From Planctomycetota bacterium (GTDB lineage: Bacteria > Planctomycetota > UBA1135 > GCA-002686595): a stretch of DNA of 64,000 nt. Shown one piece after another: positions 33,990-41,863 of this stretch. The stretch is taken from positions 1-64,000 of the forward strand of contig JACRIN010000051.1 in NCBI GenBank assembly GCA_016220085.1, written 5' to 3'. The position numbers and the translations under genes were made by a program. Position 1 is the stretch's first letter; each line of letters starts with the position of its first letter. The notes under the pieces are model-generated. The model saw only the letters and a program-made list of their open reading frames with translations. It searched no databases and was not told the DNA's origin.

Positions 33990-36656
33990 ATGCTGGCTCT
34001 TTCGGCGATATTGGCGTGCGCGCCCGTTCTTCAGACTCCGAGCGTGGCCAACGTGAGCCGCGTCCCGTTCACGATCCACTCGACCCTGCAAGGTGCGATC
34101 GACGCGGCGCAGGAAGGCGACGTGCTACTCGCCCACGGCGGGAGCTACTCGGGGTTCACGATCGACCACCGCTCGATCGCGATCTTCGCGATGCCCGGTG
34201 AACCCGTCGCGGTCTCGGGCACGGTGAACGTGAGTCACCTCTCGACCGATCAGCAGGTCGTGCTGTCGGGCCTGGCGATCACCGGTCCGACATCGAGCAC
34301 CTCAGCAGGTGGCTCGGGGATACTCCTGTCCGCAAGCACTGGAGCGCTGTGGGTCCAGGGATGCGACGTGCGCGGTGGCGCTGCGACCGGGAAGACGGGC
34401 AAGCCCGGCGGAGATGGACTGTGGGCGTCGAGTGCCTGCTCTGTCGTAGTCGTCGACACGACTGCGATCGGAGGCAAGGGTGCCGATGAGAGCCACGAGC
34501 TCTTCGATCCCTGGCCCGGCGACGGCGGAGCGGGCTGCAGAGCATCGAACGGGGCGCGCATTGCGCTGTACGGCGGCTCGTACGAAGGCGGCAAGGGTGG
34601 CTACGACTCCTGGGGGTATGGCGGTGGCTACGCTGGGATCGGCGTCTGGACCAGCGACACGCTGCTGTTCGCCGCAGCGGCAACCATGCGCGGCGGCGAC
34701 GGTGGCGACAGCGTTCTCTATCCCGAGGCCGGCGGTGCTGGCCTGGGAGTCGGACAGCTCGTCAGTGCGACATGGCTCTCGTGCGCGGCGTTTGGAGGCC
34801 ACGGCGGTGTAGGCCCAGGGGTCACAGGACCCGATGGTCCGCCGGTCGTCGGAACCGTGACGTCGCTCGCGGCCCAAGCGCGTCACGCCGGATTGCCATC
34901 GATCGCGGCCGCCGGCGCGGTCATTCCGGTGACGCTCGATGGCCTGGCCGGCGATCGCATGTGGCTCGCGAGCTCCGTCACCTCCGGTTGGCGCTTGCAG
35001 CTCCCGAACAACGGCGTGTGGACGACCACCTATCCAGCAAAGCTCCCGCTCGCACCGCTCGCCGTGCTACCGAGTTCGGGTACGGCCACCGCGTACTGGC
35101 GGACGCCGACTGCAGGCGCCTCCGGCGTGTCCAAGGCATTCGTGCAGGGGCGGTGTCTGCCCGACCAGGGTGGCGCGGTGCTCGGCAATCCACAGTGCGT
35201 GCTGCTGATCGACCCGACCGGACAACCCGATTGCGACGGCAACGGCGTCTTCGACCTGCTCGACGTGATCCACGGTGCGCCGGACGCGAACGGGAACTTG
35301 GTGCCGGACGCATGCGACGCTCAGAGCATCTACTACGTCGACGACGACGCGCCCCCCGGCGGCGACGGGTCGTTCGCCAGTCCGTTCCTCGCGCTTCGCG
35401 ATGGAGTCGACGCGGCGTTCCCCGGTGATCAGGTCGTCGTGCTCGACGGTCTGTACCTCGGGCCGGACAACCGTGACGTCGACTTCGGCGGCAAGACGCT
35501 CATCGTGCGCAGCCAGAACGGCCCGGCGAACTGCGTCATCGACTGCCAGCACGCCGGTCGCGCGTTCCGAGTGCACTCGCAAGAAGCCGTCGGCACGCGG
35601 ATCGACGGCTTAACGATCCGCAACGGCATCGCCACGACTCCTTCGAGCGGCGGAGCAATCGTCGTGGAGTCCGCGTCGAATGCGGACGTGACGCGTTGTG
35701 TCTTCGAGGCAAACTGGGCCCAATCCGGCGGGGCCATCGCGATCGTCGGCCGGGCCGATGCGGCCGTTCATGTCGCCGACTGCGCGTTCAGTGCCAACGC
35801 CGCCGCGATCAGTGGAGGCGCGATCGCGAGCGCACGCAGCCTGCTCGTCACGAACTGCCGCTTCGACGGGAACTCGGCAATGGCCGGTGGAGCCCTGTCG
35901 GTCGACGCGACGATCTCCGGGCCGATGACTGTCGACCTTGGACATTGTGAGTTCCGAAACAACGTGGCGGGCGACGCCGGCGGCGCGATCCACGTGTCGC
36001 AATCGAATGGACTCGCGGCGGTGAGCATCCGCGCCACGAATGTGCTGTGCGTCGGCAACGTCGCTGGAACCCAAGGCGGCGCGATCCGGACGGTGTCGAC
36101 ATCGGCCGTGCAAGCGCTTCAGATCGCTCACTCGACGTTCAGCGCCAACTCGACCACCCTCAGCGGCGCGTCGAACGGCGGCGGAGCGCTTGCAACGTCG
36201 AACACGAACACGACATTGCTCGATTCGATCTTCTGGGGAGACACGACCGCCGGTGTCGGCGCCGAGATGCGAGCGTCCGGTGGGATGACGAGCCTCGCGT
36301 ACTGCGACGTCCAAGGCGGGATCGCCGGCATCCACGTCGTAGCGGGAGGTTTGAACTGGGGCGCCGGCAACCTCTCGCTGCACCCGAGGTTCATCGACCC
36401 AGACGGACCCGACAACGATCCGCTGACCTTCGGCGACAACGTCTACCGCTTGCGGCCGAACTCACCCTGCCTCGACGCCGGCGACGCGGTGAACGCGCTC
36501 GCCGACTTCACCGACATCGACGGCGACCTCGACTTCGGCGAGCTCGTCCCGCTCGACCTCAACTTGAAACCGCGCTTCACCGATCTGCCGAGCATCCCCG
36601 ACACCGGCGTCGGCTACCCGCCGATCGACCTCGGCTGCTACGAGCGGCAGAACTAG
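33990..36656 (+). CDS. Secreted double beta-helix protein, paralogue 2
   Basis: An 888-residue tandem paralogue of the preceding gene, with the same order of parts: a short signal sequence (MLALSAILACAPVLQ), a cap STLQGAIDAAQEGDVLLAHGG-type segment, a Gly-rich first beta-helix, an Asp/Asn linker (CDGNGVFDLLDVIHGAPDAN), the second cap YYVDDDAPPGGDGSFASPF and a second helix. The two diverge strongly in the middle, while the last 69 nucleotides are identical. GAGG six bases upstream supports the ATG. The stop TAG overlaps the stop of the convergent monooxygenase gene in a shared CTAG. A surface role is inferred. Confidence 0.84.
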   Translation: MLALSAILACAPVLQTPSVANVSRVPFTIHSTLQGAIDAAQEGDVLLAHGGSYSGFTIDHRSIAIFAMPGEPVAVSGTVNVSHLSTDQQVVLSGLAITGPTSSTSAGGSGILLSASTGALWVQGCDVRGGAATGKTGKPGGDGLWASSACSVVVVDTTAIGGKGADESHELFDPWPGDGGAGCRASNGARIALYGGSYEGGKGGYDSWGYGGGYAGIGVWTSDTLLFAAAATMRGGDGGDSVLYPEAGGAGLGVGQLVSATWLSCAAFGGHGGVGPGVTGPDGPPVVGTVTSLAAQARHAGLPSIAAAGAVIPVTLDGLAGDRMWLASSVTSGWRLQLPNNGVWTTTYPAKLPLAPLAVLPSSGTATAYWRTPTAGASGVSKAFVQGRCLPDQGGAVLGNPQCVLLIDPTGQPDCDGNGVFDLLDVIHGAPDANGNLVPDACDAQSIYYVDDDAPPGGDGSFASPFLALRDGVDAAFPGDQVVVLDGLYLGPDNRDVDFGGKTLIVRSQNGPANCVIDCQHAGRAFRVHSQEAVGTRIDGLTIRNGIATTPSSGGAIVVESASNADVTRCVFEANWAQSGGAIAIVGRADAAVHVADCAFSANAAAISGGAIASARSLLVTNCRFDGNSAMAGGALSVDATISGPMTVDLGHCEFRNNVAGDAGGAIHVSQSNGLAAVSIRATNVLCVGNVAGTQGGAIRTVSTSAVQALQIAHSTFSANSTTLSGASNGGGALATSNTNTTLLDSIFWGDTTAGVGAEMRASGGMTSLAYCDVQGGIAGIHVVAGGLNWGAGNLSLHPRFIDPDGPDNDPLTFGDNVYRLRPNSPCLDAGDAVNALADFTDIDGDLDFGELVPLDLNLKPRFTDLPSIPDTGVGYPPIDLGCYERQN

Positions 36657-38134
36657 CGCGCGAGCGATGTGGGCTCGCTGCCGAGCAGGTACTTCAGCAC
36701 GTCGGCGGCCGTGTAGCTCGTGCGGCCGTCGAGGCAGCGCGTGAGGATCGCGAGATCGTCGCCGCTGGTCACCAACGGGTGCTCGACGCTTCCGTTGCGC
36801 GGTTGGCCGAGACCGACCGCGGCGAGCAGCCCGTTGCAGAGGCACACGCGACCTTCGGTGTCCTCGATCCGGCCGCCGGACTTCACGTAGTTCTCGACGG
36901 GCTCGCTCGGGCAGCGATAGGCGATCTTGCCGTCGGCGGTCGCGTACGCGGTGCGCAGGTAGCCGAGGTCGCAGATGCGCTCGCGGTCGCGGCTCGGCGA
37001 GCGACCGCCATCCCACGACACGACCTTGAACGGGAAACCGGTCGGCGACGCGCGCCCGTCGGTGCGGACGTCGACGTCGCCGCGCGCGGCGTGCTCGAGC
37101 ACGTTGCGCTTGATGTCGGCGGCGAGGCCGGATTCCTCGCAGTACGCGAACAACGTCCCGACTTGAATGCCCGCGGCGCCGGCGGCGCGCGCGGCGCGCA
37201 GGTCGTCGGGGTGGCCCTTGCCGCCCGCGAGCCAGAACGGGAGCCCGAGCTCGGCGATGCGGTCGAGGTCGACCGCATCGCGCGGTCCGTACAGCGGCTC
37301 GCCACGCTCGTTCCACGTCGGCTCGCCGCGCGGCGGCGCGTTGTGACCGCCCGCGGTCGGGCCTTCGATCACGAAACCGTCGACGCGTCCGGTCGCCTTG
37401 CGCGCCATCATCGTCGCGAGCGAGTTGCTCGCGATGATCGCGAGGAAGTCGGGACGCACGAGCCCGGTCGGAGCTTCGGCGAAGTGCTCGCGCGGATCGA
37501 AGCGCAGCCACTCGGGCTCGGTCGCGCCTTCGACGTCGAAGCGGATCGCGGTCGGTTGGTGCTGCGCGAGCGCGTCGAGCGCACCCGGCACCTCGCGCGG
37601 GATGCCGGCGCCCATCAACACGCAGTCGACGCCGGCGAGCATCGCTCCGTAGAGCAACGCGAGGTTCGGGAATTGGATCTTGGTCAGCAGGTTGATGCCG
37701 ACGCGCCCGTCGTGGCCTTCCTTCGCCAGGTTGACCTCGACGAACGCCGCGAGCATCGTCAACTCTTCACGCGCGCGTCCGAGCACCTGGCGCGGCATCG
37801 GCAGGAGCGCGTAGGGCTCGTGCTCGGCGCGGCCTGCGGGCTTGAAGAAGCGGCTCGCCGCCTCGGCTGCGACGCGCGGCAACGGAAAGCGCGCCATCGC
37901 GCGGCGCGCGTGGCCGCCGAAATCGCCGTCCTGGAGTCGGCGCACCAACACCGTGTCGAGCGCGGTGCCGGAGACGACGCCGAGCTCGCCGAGGCGAGCG
38001 ACGGCGTTCGCGAGACGCCAACTGGACACAGCGGCGCCCATCCCGCCTTGGATCACGACCGGCAGCGGAGGGCGCATCAGTGCCGACTCGTCGAAAGGGG
38101 CCGCAACGTGCGCATCGGACGCACAGATTGACAT
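36653..38134 (-). CDS. Nitronate monooxygenase-family FMN protein
   Basis: A cytosolic flavoprotein of about 493 residues related to 2-nitropropane dioxygenase/nitronate monooxygenase. Family features are the N-terminal PVVIQGGMGAAVSSW, a TIM-barrel order with VDCVLMGAGIPREVPGALD, the phosphate-binding VIEGPTAGGHNAP and AAGAAGIQVGTLFAYCEESG. It is longer than typical members (about 320-360 residues) because of a C-terminal extension with several cysteines (YRCPSEP, RVCLCNGLL), seen in a longer subfamily of unclear function. The ATG at 38134 was chosen; 38077 (MRPPLPVV) is also possible, since neither has a clear Shine-Dalgarno. Its stop overlaps that of the convergent gene. Confidence 0.84.
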   Translation of the reverse strand: MSICASDAHVAAPFDESALMRPPLPVVIQGGMGAAVSSWRLANAVARLGELGVVSGTALDTVLVRRLQDGDFGGHARRAMARFPLPRVAAEAASRFFKPAGRAEHEPYALLPMPRQVLGRAREELTMLAAFVEVNLAKEGHDGRVGINLLTKIQFPNLALLYGAMLAGVDCVLMGAGIPREVPGALDALAQHQPTAIRFDVEGATEPEWLRFDPREHFAEAPTGLVRPDFLAIIASNSLATMMARKATGRVDGFVIEGPTAGGHNAPPRGEPTWNERGEPLYGPRDAVDLDRIAELGLPFWLAGGKGHPDDLRAARAAGAAGIQVGTLFAYCEESGLAADIKRNVLEHAARGDVDVRTDGRASPTGFPFKVVSWDGGRSPSRDRERICDLGYLRTAYATADGKIAYRCPSEPVENYVKSGGRIEDTEGRVCLCNGLLAAVGLGQPRNGSVEHPLVTSGDDLAILTRCLDGRTSYTAADVLKYLLGSEPTSLAR

Positions 38135-38185
38135 GTCGCCGCGCTCGTCGCCACGGCGCAGCTCGATCCGCCGGGCGAGACGGTG

Positions 38186-38419
38186 GTCAGCGCCGTTCTT
38201 GGTCCAAGCTCGCGAGCAGCGCCTCCAGCGGCCCCGCGACGTTCTGCGCGATGCGCTCGTGGCCCGCACGGTTGGGACGGATGCCGTCCGCGAGCGTCAT
38301 TTCCGCGACGCCGCCGACGTGCTCCACGGAGAGCGGCACGAACGCGACACCCTCGTCCTCGGCGACGCGCGGGTAGAGCGCTTCGAACCGTGCGACATAG
38401 TCCGTATCCGGACTCGGCG
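38186..38419. repeat. Direct repeat, left copy (234 bp)
   Basis: Left copy of a gap-free direct repeat about 93% identical to the segment at 40198-40431. The two copies flank the peptidase gene in the same orientation. Confidence 0.85.
38187..38419 (-). pseudogene. Truncated copy of the GDSL esterase gene (3' end only)
   Basis: Encodes the last ~77 residues of the esterase found 2,012 bases downstream: DYVARFEALYPRVAEDEGVA, then VEHVGGVAEMTLADGIRPNR and the end ASLDQERR. The catalytic His of DGIHPN has become Arg (DGIRPN), and the Ser and Asn blocks are absent. Over 234 bp the two copies align without gaps with about 17 mismatches by eye. No start codon or signal sequence is attached. Confidence 0.85.
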
Positions 38420-38815
38420 ACCGTCGCGCGCGGCTTCGCGTCCGGCGAAGCCGCCGACGGCGAGCACCCGTGACGACGACAGGCAAGTCGCCGGCTCGCC
38501 AGCGTCGCTCGCGACCCGAGCGCCGACGCGTGCCGGTTTCCCGCCTGCCGCCCTCGGCGCGCCTCCCGGCGAAGTCGTCGACGGAGCTCCGCGCGCTCCG
38601 CCAACGCCGGGGTTGCGATTCGGATCGACGCCGTCACCTCGAGTTCGAAGGAGCGATCGTCACCTTTGGGCGAGCATCGAGCCTCCGGTCGTGTCCTGGG
38701 TCGCGGCCCGGTCGGCGGATGGCCTCGCGACGCGACCGCCGGTCGCCGCGCAGCCTGCTCATGGGCACTTCGAGCTAGGCTGACGCCGTTCGTCCCCCCT
38801 GAGGAGATCCGACCC
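38420..38815. other. Intergenic region, no gene recognised
   Basis: These 396 nt lie between the end of the left direct repeat and the peptidase gene. Several frames are open, but none has a start with a Shine-Dalgarno or a recognisable domain. A GAGGAG box at 38801-38806 serves the peptidase gene. Confidence 0.45.
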
Positions 38816-40111
38816 ATGCTCCGCTCCGCGCTCGCATCGCTGCTGCTCGCCTCCGTCGCGCTCGCGCAGACTCCGACCCACACGGCCACGCTCGCGACCA
38901 AGCACTTCGACGTACGCTACGAGCCCGGTTCTCGCGCCGGCGCGTTCGTGGAACGCGAAGCCTCGCACGCCGAGCGGGAACACGCCGAGATCTGCGCTGC
39001 GCTCGGGGTCGAGCCGAAGGGGCGCTACCAGCTGTTCCTCTACGACGATGTCGCGGACCTCTCGGCCTCGACCGGCACGTCGGGCACGGGAGGTTTCTCG
39101 GCCGGAGACCAAAGTCACATCCCGGTCAACAACGATCAGACGCGCTTCCACGAGCTCGTGCACATCGTCGCCTACGGGCGCCTGCAGAAGGCCGGCAACG
39201 AGCCGCGCAATCTCTTCTTCGCCGAAGGGCTCGCGAACGCACTGCTCGAGCACGTCCACGGCGTTCCGGTGCATGCGGTCGCGCGCTTCTACCTCGACCG
39301 GAACGCGCTGCCGCCGCTCGCGGAGATGACGGGCGCCCCCGATTTCTACGCTTGGCTCGGCGCGCGCGCGGGCTTCAACGCGTACGACGTCGCGGGGAGC
39401 TACCTCCGCTTCCTGCTCGACACGTACGGCGCGAAGAAGACCACGCGCTACTACATGGGCGCCTCGGCGAGCGTCGCGCTCGGTGCCGACGAGTCGAAGC
39501 TCGAGAAGGCGTGGCGTGAGGCGCTCGCGCGTTTCGAGCTGCGGCCCGAAGTCGCAGCGTTGCTCGAAGAGCGCCACGGAGCTTCGGCGACCCTGATGCT
39601 CGGCCTCGCGCGCCCCGCGGGATTGCCGGCGGAGCTCTTGGGCGCACCGCAAGATTGGGCCAGCCTGCTCGACCAGCCGCTGGCTCCGCAGAACGGCGCC
39701 GAGTGGAAGCGCGTCAAGGACGGAATCGTCGGCAAGAGCCCGCTCGGCGAGTGGTCGATCTGTGAGTTGGGCACGGAGCTCTACGGCGACTGCGTCGTGC
39801 GCGCGACGATCCACACTACGCAGCCCTCGCCGCTGATGTTGCGATTGAGCGCCGCGAACCAAGCGTTGCTCGTCAACGGGACGTTCGTGTACCGCAACGG
39901 CGGGTCGCATGCGCACTCACCGCTCGCGAGCATGGACGGCGCGCGCCGGCTGACCGATTTCGTGTTCGTGCGCCGGGCGGGCACGCTCGAGATCTGGATC
40001 GACCAGCGGCGCGTGCTGTCGACCGACGCGGACGCGACTCCGTCCACCGTCGGCATCGGTTTCCACCAGGGCGAAGTGCGCTTCGAGGACGTGCGCGTGC
40101 GCCGGCTGTGA
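38816..40111 (+). CDS. Secreted gluzincin metallopeptidase-like protein
   Basis: A 431-residue exported protein. GAGGAG upstream and the signal peptide LRSALASLLLASVALAQ fix the ATG. The peptidase part has HELVH in TRFHELVHIVAYG and, about 40 residues on, FFAEGLANALLEH with the third-ligand glutamate, the arrangement of peptidase MA-like gluzincins. The N-terminal segment ATKHFDVRYEPGS resembles the strand that precedes this domain in bacterial MA-superfamily proteins. The last ~150 residues (WSICELGTELYGDCVVRAT ... VGIGFHQGEVRFEDVRVRR) look like a beta-sandwich, laminin-G/DUF1080-like. The gene is flanked by a 234-bp direct repeat. Confidence 0.82.
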   Translation: MLRSALASLLLASVALAQTPTHTATLATKHFDVRYEPGSRAGAFVEREASHAEREHAEICAALGVEPKGRYQLFLYDDVADLSASTGTSGTGGFSAGDQSHIPVNNDQTRFHELVHIVAYGRLQKAGNEPRNLFFAEGLANALLEHVHGVPVHAVARFYLDRNALPPLAEMTGAPDFYAWLGARAGFNAYDVAGSYLRFLLDTYGAKKTTRYYMGASASVALGADESKLEKAWREALARFELRPEVAALLEERHGASATLMLGLARPAGLPAELLGAPQDWASLLDQPLAPQNGAEWKRVKDGIVGKSPLGEWSICELGTELYGDCVVRATIHTTQPSPLMLRLSAANQALLVNGTFVYRNGGSHAHSPLASMDGARRLTDFVFVRRAGTLEIWIDQRRVLSTDADATPSTVGIGFHQGEVRFEDVRVRRL

Positions 40112-40197
40112 GCGGCGAAGGCGCTGGGACTCGTCCCGGGCTCGCGCGTGCTCGGCGTTCGGCGGCGCGCGCTTGGACTCGATTCCGTGCGGCTCCC

Positions 40198-40431
40198 GTC
40201 AGCGTCGTTCTGGGTCCAAGCTCGCGAGCAGCGCCTCGAGCGGCCCCGCGACGTTCTGGGCGATGCGCTCGTGCCCCGCGCGATTGGGATGGATGCCGTC
40301 CTCGAGCGTCATCTCCGCGACACCGCCGACGTGCTCCATGAAGAACGGCACGAACGCGACACCCTCGTCCTCGGCGACGCGCGGGTAGAGCGCTTCGAAC
40401 CGTGCGACGTAGTCCGTACCCAGACTCGGCG
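40198..40431. repeat. Direct repeat, right copy (234 bp)
   Basis: Right copy, forming the 3' end of the intact esterase gene. It pairs with the segment at 38186-38419; the offset of 2,012 bp is constant throughout, so there are no indels. Confidence 0.85.
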
Positions 40432-40933
40432 GAAGTCGCACGCCGAGCAGCAGCACGCGCGCACCCGCGGCCGTCGCGCGTTGCACGATCGCGCGCAAGT
40501 TGGCGTCGATCGACGCGACGTCCTGACCGCGCAAGCCGTCGTTCGCGCCGAGCTCGACGACCAGCACCGCGGGCTTCTGACCCAGCACCCAATCGACGCG
40601 CCGCAAGCCGCCGGCGCTGGTGTCGCCGCTGACGCCGGCGTTGACGAGCTCGAACGGCCGGCCGCGACGCGCGAGCTCGCGTTGCAGCGCCGCGGGAAAA
40701 GCGTCGTCGGCCGAGAGGTGCAGCCCGGCCGCGATGCTGTCGCCGAGGAAGACGACGCGCGGCGCGTCGGCTGGGATCGCGAGCTCCGGATGCGGCTCGG
40801 AAGCGTCGTCGGCCTCGGGCGCCGGACGCTCGCCGGGAAGCGCGGAGGTCGGCTTCGCCTCGGGCGAACACGCGGCCGAGCTGAAGGCTCCGAGCAGGAC
40901 GGACGTGACGGCGAGAAGGCGACGGAACGACAT
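40199..40933 (-). CDS. TesA-like GDSL/SGNH arylesterase lipoprotein
   Basis: A 244-residue lipoprotein hydrolase. The signal sequence ends in a lipobox SSAAC (Cys22). The SGNH blocks are complete: GDSIAAG with the nucleophile Ser66, the oxyanion Gly in NAGVSGDTS, GANDG (Asn131) and DGIHPN with Asp212/His215. This matches TesA-type acyl-CoA thioesterase I/arylesterases that hydrolyse acyl or aryl esters in the periplasm. Its last 77 codons are duplicated upstream of the neighbouring peptidase gene. It is divergent from the ABC exporter genes, a context in which TesA is often found in other bacteria. Confidence 0.92.
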   Translation of the reverse strand: MSFRRLLAVTSVLLGAFSSAACSPEAKPTSALPGERPAPEADDASEPHPELAIPADAPRVVFLGDSIAAGLHLSADDAFPAALQRELARRGRPFELVNAGVSGDTSAGGLRRVDWVLGQKPAVLVVELGANDGLRGQDVASIDANLRAIVQRATAAGARVLLLGVRLPPSLGTDYVARFEALYPRVAEDEGVAFVPFFMEHVGGVAEMTLEDGIHPNRAGHERIAQNVAGPLEALLASLDPERR

Positions 40934-41161
40934 CGGATCCAGTGTACGTCCTCGGTGCGGGTCGAAATCGTCCCGCTCGGGACGATGAGGTCCGCGCGGG
41001 CGAGCCCTCGTACGACGAAGCACGCTCGTGTTCCAGCGCGGCATGGGATCCCGCTCGCGCTCGCAGTACGGTGTCAGTCCATCCGCCGCGGTTCGGCGGC
41101 GACGCGCGGGCTCCGCGTCGTCGCTCCGATCGCGCGCGGCAACCCGAAACGCAACCGAACC

Positions 41162-41863
41162 ATGCCGACCGCCCGCATCGAGTGCCGATCCGTCACCAAA
41201 CGCCTGCCCTCGGGCTCGCAGGTGCTGACGATCCTCGACCGCGTCGACCTCGCGATCGAGCCCGGTGAGTTCGTCGCGATCCTCGGGCCGTCGGGCAGCG
41301 GCAAGTCGACGCTGCTCGGCCTGCTCGCCGGCCTCGATTGGCCGAGCGACGGCGAGGTCTACGTCGACGGCGAGCGCATCGACACGCAGGACGAGGATCA
41401 GCTCGCTCTGCTGCGCCGCCGCAAGGTCGGCTTCGTGTTCCAGTCGTTCCAATTGCTCGGCAACCTGACCGCGCTCGAGAACGTGCTCCTGCCGCTCGAG
41501 CTCGCGCGCGTCGAGCACGCTCGCGAGCGCGCGACCGAGTTGCTCGGCGCCGTCGGCCTCGCCGCGCGCAGCCATCACTACCCCTCGCAACTCTCCGGCG
41601 GCGAGCAACAGCGCGTCGCGCTCGCCCGAGCGTTCGCGCCACGGCCCGCGATCCTCTTCGCGGACGAGCCGACCGGCAACCTCGACCTCGCGACCGGCGG
41701 ACGCGTGCTCGAGCTCCTGATCGAGCTGCGCGCGCGCGAGCGGACGACGCTGGTGCTGGTCACGCACGATCTCGAGGTCGCGCGGCTCGCCGATCGTCGC
41801 GTGCACCTGCGCGCGGGTCGGATCGAACGCATCGAGTCCAACGCGGCGGTCGCGAGCCCGTGA
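41162..41863 (+). CDS. ABC exporter ATPase, LolD/YbbA-like
   Basis: A 233-residue cytoplasmic ATPase. It shows Walker A GPSGSGKST, the Q loop FVFQSFQLLGNLTALENV, the signature LSGGEQQRVALARAF, Walker B ILFADEP followed by TGNLDLATG and the switch His in LVTHDLEVA. The EPTGNLD form is typical of the MacB/LolD group. The stop overlaps the GTG start of the permease gene (GTGA), so both are translated together. It is divergent from the TesA-like esterase gene, as in the ybbA-tesA arrangement known from enterobacteria. Confidence 0.94.
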   Translation: MPTARIECRSVTKRLPSGSQVLTILDRVDLAIEPGEFVAILGPSGSGKSTLLGLLAGLDWPSDGEVYVDGERIDTQDEDQLALLRRRKVGFVFQSFQLLGNLTALENVLLPLELARVEHARERATELLGAVGLAARSHHYPSQLSGGEQQRVALARAFAPRPAILFADEPTGNLDLATGGRVLELLIELRARERTTLVLVTHDLEVARLADRRVHLRAGRIERIESNAAVASP

